Program-made: the position numbers and the translations under genes
Shown here: in pieces, positions 27,035 through 39,842 of the stretch
Layout: every line of letters starts with the position of its first letter
How positions within the stretch are numbered: position 1 is the stretch's first letter
NCBI RefSeq assembly: GCF_014805625.2
Contig: NW_023998414.1
Coordinates: 18,209,280-18,273,279, forward strand
Direction of reading: 5' to 3'
Source: Glossina fuscipes
Taxonomy: Eukaryota > Arthropoda > Insecta > Diptera > Glossinidae
Length of the DNA: 64,000 nucleotides
The notes under the pieces: generated by a model
Told to the model about the DNA's origin: nothing
Seen by the model: only the letters and a program-made list of their open reading frames with translations
Database searches by the model: none

Positions 27035-29009
27035 CGCTATTTTATATACCTAAACTGGTTACGTGATTAAAACACTTTTTTAATGGGTCCGTGGAGAAAT
27101 AGAAAACTATTCTTTAAATTTTGTTGTTTGCTTTAATGAATCGTGCGTGTGTAAGCCTCTGCACAGATGTAGGTAAACGTATCCATGTATGGTTAGATAA
27201 TTGCATTGATCGCATGAACATGTACCGAACTCGGCACATACAAATGAAGCTTGCTTAATCTTCCCAGTTCGTTAACATGGAAAATATACCGTTCGTGCTC
27301 ACTATCATCGCCTAGAGTAAGTTTAGTTGCTGACACGATTTGCAAAGCATTGAAATAGATAAAGGAAATCGTGCTAATAATAAAAAAAAAACAAAAATTT
27401 GTAGATTTAAAAGGTGAAGCACACCAAAGTTAGAAAACGCTACTCCAGAATAAATATCGATTCAAAATTTTCTGAATTTATTACTAATATGTGACCTATT
27501 CAAGACGTAGTAAGATGCATACTTTATATGATCAAATTTTTTACTTTTGTCCCCAGTATATTTTGAAGGAAGGCTGGCTGATGTTTTTTGTTTTCTAAAT
27601 ATAAACTGATTTTGCACGATTTACTCATGCTTTGATCATTAGTGAATAAACTTTTTAAATATTAGGTCTAAAGTTGGTGTTTATAGGATCAATTTCTTTG
27701 TTCCGTCAAGATATAAAGTTAGTTTAAATATATTTGAGTCAAGGCCAAGGCAAAGCTCTGCTTTTATAGATACGACCTTCCTTTTGAAAACTCTCCTGCC
27801 CACTATTAATAGCTAATGACATAGAAAGAGTTTGGGGAGAATGCAGACCGATAAGACAGATTTATATTAATGAATCTGTAGGTGATTTTATTCAAGTACC
27901 CGGCCCGCCCGCCCTCCCCTGTGCGGATCAATTTTTTAGGACTCCAATCAGTATGTGCACTGCAGTGCAAAGTTTTGCAATTATTTAGTCATGTCTGCTT
28001 CTCGATTGTTTTTGAAACTTTCGCAATTGCGAAGGAAAATGTAACGGTAAAATGTCGACTACGTGTACGTTTGGCGATCCACTCTACCCATAGCCATAAT
28101 CCGAATATATTATGAAAATTCGAAAACCTGAAAACCAATTCATGGATTATAGTAACAACAGCTATCGGCATAAAATTGATTTCAACATTCACATATAAGA
28201 GCAAAGATGAATTCGCCGCCGTCTTAAATTCTTGATTATTAGACTCTATGTGTTGGAGCGTACTAACAATCTTAATCCGCTCTCGCTTAAGGGTATTCAA
28301 GATTCGTTTGAAGACAAGCCCAGATTTTTTTTTTCATTTGTCTACATTATTATTTGTGTCTTGTTCACACTGCAACATCACCTCTTTTGATAATAATATC
28401 GATGGACATATATTTATTATTTGTCAATGTATTCGTGTCCGTTAGAAAATTTTCTCGTTGACATAACTAAACAGCTCTCTGCGTAGAGAGCCGCATATCG
28501 GGCGTGTGTTTACTTAAATGCATAAGCAAAACCAAATGCATATGCGAAGATTCACGCTTATATCCTGCCTTTATTAGAAACTGATACAAAACCTCAACAA
28601 AATAACCGCACAAGCCGTCAGCACTTTCTCTGTGCGGTCAAAATAATAATGCAGTTAAATACGTACAGCACTGTTGTCAATGTTAGAGTTTCTCGTATTG
28701 TCTATGTGTCCCAATATGTTGTTATACCTGTTCTTGTTTGTTTGCTTGTTTGCTCGTTTACTAGTTTGCTTGTTTGTTTGTCTACCTTTTCTATTGGTAT
28801 CTACTGTGTTTTCTTGCCAATCTAAGCAACCAGCCACTGCCATTATCATCAACATTCAATGGTGACCACTGTTTGGTTGACCACTTCGATTGCCCGTTTC
28901 ATGTTCATTTGAGTTTTAAATCATGTTTCCATGGTTTGATTTCTGAATTTTAATTAATATTTTTATTGCAAAATCATACAAATGTCAACTCATAAACACA
29001 CAACTATAA

Positions 29010-29041
<32 letters not shown>

Positions 29042-30707
29042 GAACACACACACACATTGTATACGTATTATTGTAAATACAATTTGATTGCCTAATTTCT
29101 TTTTAATTAAATGCGATTTAATGATACTTGCATTTTGTATACTTTATGTACGTGCGAGCCTTTCGGCTTGTGTTTATTCATTCAAAATCAAAGTAAATAA
29201 ATATACATAAAAAAAAGAAAAAAACGCTCAATATTTACATACATACGGTGATGATGGCTTATTTATTCATAAAAATAATTGTCAAATTTTTATGTGTTTT
29301 ACCCAATAATCACTTATACATTTATCATCCATCAAAGAAAAAGGTAGGCGGCGGGTTAACCGTGCAGAGAGTGCACGTGCAAGAGGCGTTCGACGTTCTC
29401 TTTATAATTTTTACTTTTCATCTTTTCAATATAAGCAATGAATCGGTAATGGTTCTACTACTGCTACTGCACCGCTATGCTATGCTATGTTTTATCGTTA
29501 AATAGATCGATTGAGTTATATTTCCAACAAAAAGACATCCCTCATAATCCCTCGCTAATCCCCTTAAAGTTGATCTAAAAATAGAATTATTTTTTATTTT
29601 AATAAGGGATGGATTTCACATAAATTTCGCACAATACAAAAAAGTTCCTTTTGCCTAATTCTTATACCCTATGCCACTCGTGGCGCAAGGGTACATTAAA
29701 TTAGTGCGTATGTATGCAACATCTGGAAAGACTTGAGATAAACCCACCTTTTATAACACCGAGCCAACCAGAATAATTTTCTGAATCGATTTAAGCTTCT
29801 ATGTCCGTCTGTCTGCCCATTATGTTTTTTGTATTCAATTTAGGTCAACAAGTCGCAATTTGTGAGATATCTTGATAAAATTTGCTGCGTCGACATGTTT
29901 TGGCCCAAGAACTAATGCTGTTGAAAGTGATTCAGTTCGGACCATTTTTTCGATCACTTCTCAGATAAGGCCTTATAATGTATGTAAAACCGTATGTACT
30001 GTATATTTTCTGTCATCAGGTGAATATAAGTCGTGTTTGCACGAAGAATTTACAAAAAAAAAAAAAGAACGATTTCTGGCAAAAAAAAAAGGAAAGTAAT
30101 TGGCGATTATAGGGGAATCCAATAAGATGGATGCTTTGATTTCTCAGAAATCGTATAACGTTTTGAGAAAAAAAGTGATTACGCAATTTACAGTAGGAAT
30201 AAAACGATCCTATCGCCTGGAATTTTCATCCTAGAATCTTACAATTGAACTGAAGTATCCTTAATATGTTCTACTATTAGATAAAAGAATAAAAAAAAGA
30301 ACCGGTTTTTTGCAATTTCAAAACTAATCGAATACTTTAAACTCAATTCCCATTAAGAAGTAATATCTCCTTGACTTGACACTAAAAGTCAAATATTTTT
30401 TCTAAATTTATTATTGTTATCAATTTAGCCAGAAAAGCAAATTCTAAGACTAGAATCCTAATATACTGTGTATAATCTAAGGCTATCGGCTTTCAATTCA
30501 TATTAAACGAAAACATGAAACCATATTTAACCGGCTTTTTAAAGCATATGAAATATTTATTTTCTTTAGTTTTTTGAGAATTAATTGAAAGCAAGACAGC
30601 TAAGTCTCTCTTCTACTTGCCCTTGCGCCCGGTACCACATGAGATCCAATTTTGCACCTACAAAGGACTAATCTAACTTTTCTATAGATATAAGGCATCA
30701 TGAAAAA

Positions 30708-30747
<40 letters not shown>

Positions 30748-33700
30748 TCGCGGCAGTACTACTTCTTCACTTATGAAGAATGCTTACGCGATCTCCAGCC
30801 CCTTTAGATTGCCATGTACGCAAAAATATGAGGTTATATTCAACTTGAAACCGCTCATTTAATTGATATGGATAGATATCCGTGGCATAAGAGTCTTGAC
30901 ATCCAAAAAGGGGTTCATTTGAAAATCAACAGGCAGGCCTTTAGTCCGCAAAATCGAAGCTATCCGGATCAAGAAAACTGAGCGTTCGTTGACAGATGCT
31001 GCCAAGCCTATAGATTGCGGTATAAAATCTTCGGGAAAAGAGAAAAAGTGGGATTTTTGAACTTGTAAGAGAAGAGTTATGATTCTGGAATTGCAGACTA
31101 ACAAAAAAAAAATTAAGAAAAAAATCATTGTGTTAAAAAACACAGGCATGACACATTTCAAAGCTTTAAGCGCGTTTACATCGAAACATGGGTTTTGTAA
31201 GCGGCAGGCCTACTCAGGCATAACTCAAACCATTTTCATTTTCTTCCTTTGGAATTTTTTAATGTATCTTATTATTATTCTTATTATTATTATTACAAAT
31301 TTATCCAGCGAATAAATTCTAAGACTAAAGTCTTAAAGCACTAGCAGCTAAGACTTTTGGCTTTTTTAAAAACTCTTTCGAACTTTGCATTAATAAAAGA
31401 TTGATTTATTTTTTGACCGAAAATTGGGCCGTCTCACTCAAACAATCGCCAATTACACAGAAATCAATATTTTCAAAACACCCTTGACGTTTCAATAGAT
31501 ATAAGAACGTGGATTAAATGCCTTTTCTGGTTTTTGTAATTCAAACTTGGATCAATAATGCTGCTTGCCGCAGACTCGCTTGAGCTAAGGATGTCGCCAG
31601 AGAATGACTGCGGTGTGCATATTTTTTAATATTTTTTCAAAATAATTTTTTTTCCTAATACCTTTTAAACTATATGCTCAAGAATCTGCTCGAATATCAC
31701 TATTCATCTACTATTTCCTTCCATCTAAAAAACTTGTCAAAGAAACTCTCCTTCTTGTAGATTTGATCTCTCTTTTAATATCCAAAAAGACAAGTGAGGA
31801 TAAAATGAAACATTTTATTAAAAATCAATTCTTAAAGGCTCTATTATTTATTGCCGTCTCCCTCGCTCTCTCTTTTATCATCTCTTTCTGATCATCAATG
31901 TACATCGATGCATAGGATAAAAAAAAAAAATCGCTAATCTTAACGTGGTACTCTTTACTAAATTAAGCTTTCAAGTGAAGCTCGATCTGTTGCATTGCTT
32001 TTATGAAAATGCGGAAAAGGGAGATTTTCTACTCCGTAGGCAAGTAGCCACTTCTACTTATTGTCAATGAACATCCCATAGCTCGCAAGCCCCCAAGCTA
32101 TATCCGTTATGTAGCATTTGGATAACATTTTTTCCCTACGAAATTATACTCTTCCTTATTAATTTTTTATCTTTTCTTAAGTGGATGACTTTGGTCCTTT
32201 GATGCAACTTTTAACATATTAAAGATTCTTATGGAGTGGGTAAGTATGTTAAAAATGTCGGTTGCGCCTCAGTCTAGGGTCAATTATGAATATCTTCACC
32301 TTTCATTTCCAACAAAAATGAATTCGTTGAAGGTTTGCTGTTCGATCCCGAACATAATGACTTTTTATTATACAGCTATGCTTCTTCCACGGTTGTTGCT
32401 CTCGTTCTTTTCTCTCCATGTCTATTGTTTTTTTTTTTCATTTACTTTATTTTTATTTATTCTTAATTTTTACTTCCCTTTAAGCTACGATATGTAAGTG
32501 TTTTCTTTGTTTTAGTTTCAAGTTTTTCTTTAATTATAAATGTGAAGTGAAGTGAATCCCATTGAATTGTAGCAATTAACGGCTATAATTAGTTAAATAA
32601 GTGAGAGATGGTTAAACAAATGAATAATAAAGAATTTGGAAAAAACCGTCTTCAGGGACTTATGCTTAGTACCAAGAAAGTTATCTTTTCGCCTCGGAAA
32701 ATAAATCTTACGAACCAAGTTCCACCATAAAGTTTTAAAAATTTTGGTATGCAAAGCTATTTATTGCTGTTCGTGTTGCCAAGCATTGAAATGCCTTACC
32801 ACCTACGCTCATAATGTATATTTTGTTACCTGTAGGAATTGCAGTTTATGGAGCAAGATGATTACATTAGCAGCTGGAAAAAACATGTCCGTTATGTTAT
32901 ATAAGAAACTTTGAGTAATTTTCATATACTTTTTGTTTGCTTATATAACAAATTTTATGATTATGAGAATATCTAACTGAATACTTAATAATAGCAGCTG
33001 GGACTTTGAAAGAGTTTTTTTACATTTTAAGTGCTCATGTTGCACGAACCACTGCGCTCTTATACCCTACATCACAAGTAGTGCATGAAGATAGGGTGTA
33101 TTCAGTATTAGTCGGAATAGAAGAAAAAACTTACCGATCGATTAATAATCGTTTTCTGAATCGAGTTAAAATTTGTATCTTTATGTGTTATTTATTTTTA
33201 TTTCGTATGTTCACCTTATAGGACCCAATTTTCGCGATATTTTGATGAGATTTGGCACATCCTGCAATATTCTGGTTGAAGAACGACCGCTATTGTAACC
33301 CATTCTAACGACCACCACCCATGCAACGCTCTCCTTTAAAAAAAAAGTCATTTATTATTGTTCAACAAAAATAAATCTAAGCAAGTAAGAACATTATGGT
33401 CGGGCCACGCCGACGATTAGAACCTATCCTATAGCACTTCCCCTAACAAGACACCCGAAATTACACATTATTTTCATGCAAGTGCACACACTCCATACAA
33501 GCTCGCGTTTTGGAGGATGCCCAAAACACTACATTGCGTGATCCAACCTTAGCAAACTTAACTTACTTCCTAATAATTTTATTATTTTTTAGCATCCGTC
33601 ACAAAGAATGGAAATTACATTTTCTCCTTATATAAAGGCTCCATGATAACCCCTCTATTTGTTTGGGTCTAAAAAGTACACCTACGTTTTTCTCTCAATT

Positions 33701-34703
33701 CTTACTATGAACTTAGTTTCATCGTAAAATATTAAAAATTAAAACTTATTCTGAAAGAGTTACAATTCATGACAAATCTTGCACGTAGTAGAGTCCAAGA
33801 AATAGATCCATTGGGTTCAAATTTGGTAAGTGTGAGTTCTTTGCCAATTTACTATTATGAACCAATTTTTAGCAGGAAATTAAAAAAATTAAATCTTGTC
33901 ACCATATGAAGACTCAGGTTTTCGTAGGAGCGGTTCTAAGAGAGGGAATTGAGAAATGAGCCCACGCGAGTGGTTGAAAAATGGACTGTGGATGCAGAAA
34001 TGGAAACACGTTCAATAACATCGTTGGGTCAAACTACGCCAGTCTTCCGAATTTCCTTAAAGTATCGCAAAAATTTGCGACCTGTAGATTGAATACAAAA
34101 ATATATGGACAGACACGCTTAGGTCGATACAAGATCTGATTCTGAATTGATCGTTATAATAAAGCGGTGCGTCTATCTCAACCCATTCTGAATGTTACAT
34201 ATGTCGGCACAACCTTAATATACATAAGTATCACAAGTGGTGAAGGGTATAACGACCATCTTGACGTATTGTGTGAAGTAAATGTAGAAAATCTGAGAGG
34301 AGTGTATCCACTTTTTGAATCTTCTTTCTTCATATTTCGCTCAACGTAGTTCGTCCGAATGTAAGTATTCTTATGAAAAGTGTAGCGTCTGCATTGTAAT
34401 AACGTATGTTATAACGAGGATTTGTAAATGGAATATTGTAGGGTACCTTTTGTCAGTCGACCTTAATCGATAATAAACTTTTAACTTGTTTTCATAAAAT
34501 TCTTTCTATATTCACTTAGGTATTTAAACAGTAGCACTTAAATATACGCATTTATATATACACACATATGGCACGTTCACTCTTACGTAGATATTTACTC
34601 GGCGTCAATGTTAACGCCTTGAATGAATAAATAGTCAACACATCTCTCAGTAAACGTCACGTACGTTGTCGTACCGGTCATTTCTATATATGCTCCTAAG
34701 AGC

Positions 34704-34738
<35 letters not shown>

Positions 34739-37700
34739 GTTTGCGCAAAAATGCATTTACTTAAGCCACGATGTTGATGTTCCTGATATTATTTTGCCTG
34801 CATGCACACATTACAACAATTAAATAAAATAAATTTGAATTTTTTACTATTTAAAACATTTTCTTAATTTAAATGCAAGTTCAAAGTTGCGAACTGCTGT
34901 TGCTGGCAGACAAGCAGAATATATTTGTAAAAATAGCAAATGTAATAACAACGCAAATAAATTTTTAAACGAGCGGCTGCAGAGAAAATTTGAATAATTT
35001 CAATACTCATAGAATGAGAAAAAAAATAGTTGAAAGGGGACGGGGGGCGGGGGGTATTAAATTCGTTAAATATATATCGTGCATTAATTTACTTATTAAA
35101 GATTTCGTAAAATATTTTGAAAGCTTAAATTAATTTCAATGACATTGAAGAGCAACCTCAACCCACTAGTAACGAACCATTCCCAACAGACAGACTTTAC
35201 GCACCACAATATAATGCAAAAGTGTACAAAAGTGTAGTCGCTTCGGGTTTTTAACTCGGCGAACTCTCCTTTTCAAATTCAAAATTTGATTTGAATGCTA
35301 GTGAACTGTATGTGACGGGTGTGAGAAAGACAAAAAATAAATAAAGTGCAGCATTATAAGCAGGGAAATTATCATTATTGACAGCGAAGCTATCGATCAA
35401 CTATATATATAATATATTATAAGGTGTTCCGAACCAATATAGCTATTATTGAGGCAAATAGTGCGTCAATTGCGTCAATTACTATAGGAAAACTAAGCCG
35501 TAGAAAGGCTTATATAAGGATAATGTCTCAATACAATGGTACTTGAGTCTCATATTGCCATGACGGCTTGCCTACATTTTTTAAGTCTACAGATTGGTTG
35601 ATACATTTATTGTATTAGGGTAGATTTGTTTATACTTAATTTACAATTCGTTCTATTTTCATAGATCGGAGTTGTGTGTTACATTATGTGGAATATCTGT
35701 ACGATGTATGTTATGTCTTGAGTGCGTTATCTTAAAGCTTATTTCTGCCAGTATATTTTTATTGGCTGAGTAGAGCTGCCTTTCTTGTTTGGTTAATACT
35801 TTACATGCAACATTTACGCAAACATAGCATGACATGTTTAATATATTGTCGCATCTTTTTGAAAGAGAACCTTGAAATAATAGCAATCAAGGGACTCACC
35901 CTCACCTCAACTGCAGATAATATCATTGTTTTTGTCTTCTTCTTTTTTTTTTTTTTTTTCTTTTTTTTCGACCAAATTGATTATGTTTGTAAATTATTTG
36001 TAAAATAAATAAAAAAAAATCACTTCCTACTCTAGGCATACATCGTTGTATCGTGTGCCGTGCATTGTATCTCTATCAGTAATGTAATGAGCATAGAATA
36101 GCAATAATACTAACACATAAATAAGATTTGGAGGCTTTTTATATATTGTATATATGTACACATCAAAAAAAGAAAAAACGGTCAATATTTGAGAAGTGTT
36201 GACATTTAACGATAGAGCTTTAACTGCACTGCACTGTTTTAATTAATAATAATACTTGACCGAGACCGTGAATTTTATTTCAATTTTCTTCATAGTTGGA
36301 TATTTTAGTTTTTAACAAGTGAAAACATTGTACCCAGGTAAAGCCGCCTCTTAAAGACCCTACAATACATGACTTAATAGAATTGTTCAATTATCTTCAT
36401 CGTCCTGATTTGAGAGTATCGAAAATTATAGGGACCCTTACGTGAAACAGACGAATGGAATAGAAATCAAACATGTTTATGTTTCATAAAGAGATACTTA
36501 GCTTTGAAAAACGTTTTGGAGACGTGACGATTCAAAAAATAGTCGTATTCCATCCAAATTTGACATATTTTTCGATTCGTCAAATTTTTATCGAAGATTA
36601 TAAATAGGGTTTAATATGTGAAATGGTCTGGGAAATTGATTTACTCCCGTCTTTTCGCGCAAGTATCTGTGATCGGTCGAGAGACGGACAGATATGCTTA
36701 AAAGGAGTTGGCAAATGATTCCGTTTCGATTCATATAGTACAGAGCGGATCTATCTCAAGTCCTTCTAAGTATTACGTACAAATTTGATAAAACCTTACC
36801 ACAACCGGTCTATGTTTAGTATGTGATAACTAAAATTAAACATTAATTATTTTTTTATTATTATTATTATTGCTTGAAGAGATAAAAAAATGTTTCTATC
36901 ATATTACTTAATTATTGCGAATATTATATACACATATGACCTATGAGTGGAAAGGAAAGGAATTTCAATGCAAAGCAACATTTTTAAGGCAAAATGATCT
37001 AATCAAATGAAGCTGTGTTGATAGTTAATGCAAAACAAGTGCAAGTTAAAATAGAGACCAATGTACATATATTTTTACTTAGGAAGCTTAGGCTTCTAAG
37101 GGAAAGATCGGATAACCTGCATCCAATAACCCTAGCAATAATCCAAATAATAGTTACTGGCAGCGGCATCTCTATTGGCGAAGAGGATAAAGCGTATGGA
37201 AATGCGACCTTTCTCTTCCACATAAAGTAACACTTTCCCAAATAATGAAAGAAAATCTCCGCCGCTAGCCATTGCCTTAATTTTGTGTTTATTGCGCACA
37301 TAGACTTGAGTATATATGTGCAAAACATTTCATTAAATGATGATAAACAGAGGACAGAGTCAAAGGCGCATTGGCAGCTGATAATCAATAATTCCCTTTA
37401 AGGTATTCTTACAATAAATATTTTCGAATATTTCTATATATTAAGTTGGCGGGGACGTGCAGAATGAACCGGAAGTATGCAAAAAACACATTCAAGCAAT
37501 CCATTAAGAATCATTTTCCGAATCTTTTCAAGTATGCCCATCCGTTTCTGTCCCTATTGTATCTCTCGATATGATTTTGTGTTCATTCAAGCTCCAACTG
37601 GCAATTTTCGAGATATTTTCTTAAAATTTCGTGTAAACTAAGGTGTGTTAGATGCCAAAAACGAGTTCTCTTGAAAATGGATTAAGTGGGGTTATTTTTT

Positions 37701-39791
37701 TCTTTGCTTTCCATAACGGTTCTGATGACTTGTAAACCTATTCTTCTGCTTGCAATAGCAGCCAGTCAGACAATCAGAGACTCTGCCATTTATTGAATTA
37801 ATCCTAATCAGTTTCCTGAAGCTGAGCTGAATCTAAAAACCCTTGCTTTGGAATTTAGAATAAATCGATCGATAATCTCGAGCAAAAAATACCTCTATAT
37901 AAAAATAAATAAATAAGTAATTTTTGGCAGTTAAGGAGCTTACATTTGACATTGAAACCATAAGTTTTTTCATTTTTACTTCTCTTATTTTCCTGATTAA
38001 AAAACATGCATTGGAAATATTATTTATTGTCGGGCGCAGCCAGACATTAAATACCATTTCGCCTGATATGAATTCAATAGCCAAGACACGTCATTGTAGT
38101 AAATTTCGCTAAAATATCTCAAAAGTTGCAATCTGTGGATGTGAACACAAAAATTGGTAGACAGCATAAAACAGGCGAACAGACAGACAGACAGACAGGC
38201 AGGCAGGCAGGCAGGTAAAAAAATAGCAAGATAAGCTAAAATCAATTTCGTAAAAAATGGGTTTATCTTGACTTTTTCTGGATGTTACTCGCATCCATAC
38301 AACCAAACTTCACATATCAATCCGCCACAACTGGCATAAAATATAAAAACAAATAATAAGCGCACAGTCTAGTAAGGCTTTACAAAACAAAAAAAAAAGG
38401 GGTACTGGCGACAAGACAGTAGAACGTTTGATAACTTCGCTTTACGTAACGCATATGTCAAATTTGAATATCATTTGTCCTTGAGCTGCCAGAACATAGC
38501 AGAGTTCTTTTTTATCAATGCAAAAATTTTTATTCGTTTAACGTAGTACTCGCTCTTTTCTATGTAAGAATATTTTTAATTAAAATGAATGCATAATTAC
38601 CAAGAAAACCATTTAATCAAAAAAAAAAAAAAGGATCAAAAACTATTCGCCAAATTAAGCCGAAAGTAAGAGTACGTGGATGACAGGAGTAAAGTAATGC
38701 GCTCCAGATAAACATATGGAAAGGGGAGATGCCTTCGCACACAAACACGATATGCTCTATAAATTTAGTTGTTCTGTTTAAATCAAAGTTAAACTTCGTG
38801 CACACAGCAGATTGTGGTTGTAATGATGGGAAAACTTCTATGGAAATCAAAAAGGAATAAACGACACAGCACGCATGGATATAGCGAGCGCATGCATATA
38901 ACAAGCATATGTATAACGTTTATGCAACGGTAACTTTCTCTAAACAAAAATGTATGTATTCATGTATTTCCTTATGAATATATATAACCGTATAGATGGC
39001 GAGTGTACATGAACGTGCATGCATTGGATAGTGTATGAATGTATTTTAACAGCATGGAAAGTAAAGTAAACAACCATCTGCTCTATATGTATGCAAATGT
39101 GTGTATGCAAGAGAAGATGGGCCGACAAAACAAATGTTATTGGCAACGCCGTAACCGCCAGCCACCATCGCCATTACGCACACAATCGCAACGTTAACCT
39201 TTGCTTGGCTGTTGTTGCTTATTGTGTGCTGCTTGTAGTAACATTTACTGGGGGTTTAAAACTCTATTATTGTGAAATTGAGTTTCTCCATGCACGCACA
39301 AGTACATGCACACACTCTCTCTCTCTCTCTCTCTCCCTCTCTCTATCTTTCGGTCGACTTGTCTATTATAAATAAATCAGGATCGGTGAGCGACAAATGC
39401 AGCGCCTTCATTAGGAAACGACAAATGAATATTAAATAGTTCTGTGTTGTGGTCAAATATATATTTGCTGATGTTATACTACCTTACATTGCTTTGTGTA
39501 GCAGATAACGATTTTTTCTTTTTATGATTCTGTATTTTCATATTGCTCTGTTGCACACATTAGTTAATATGATGATGATGATGATGATGATTATGATGAA
39601 TAATCTTTTAACGAAGTGTGTGCTTTATATGTACTGTTAGAAGAACGATTTGTAACAGGACTGTGTAAAATTTAAATAAACTATTGACATAAACTCACAC
39701 GCTCACACAAATTGCGTATGTATTGGTTTTCTTAAATTTTTACAAAGACCTCTGTAGATTCCACTTTAATATCTTCTTGTGTTTTCTTCAA

Positions 39792-39842
<51 letters not shown>

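Noticed and set aside
28655..28865. Frames rich in Lys-Gln-Thr-Asn or Leu-Phe-Val-Cys
   Set aside because: They translate a TTTG/TTGC tandem repeat on either strand.
36999..37388. 129-codon minus frame inside the large UBL3 intron
   Set aside because: No ATG supports it, the opposite strand is also open, and no domain is recognisable.
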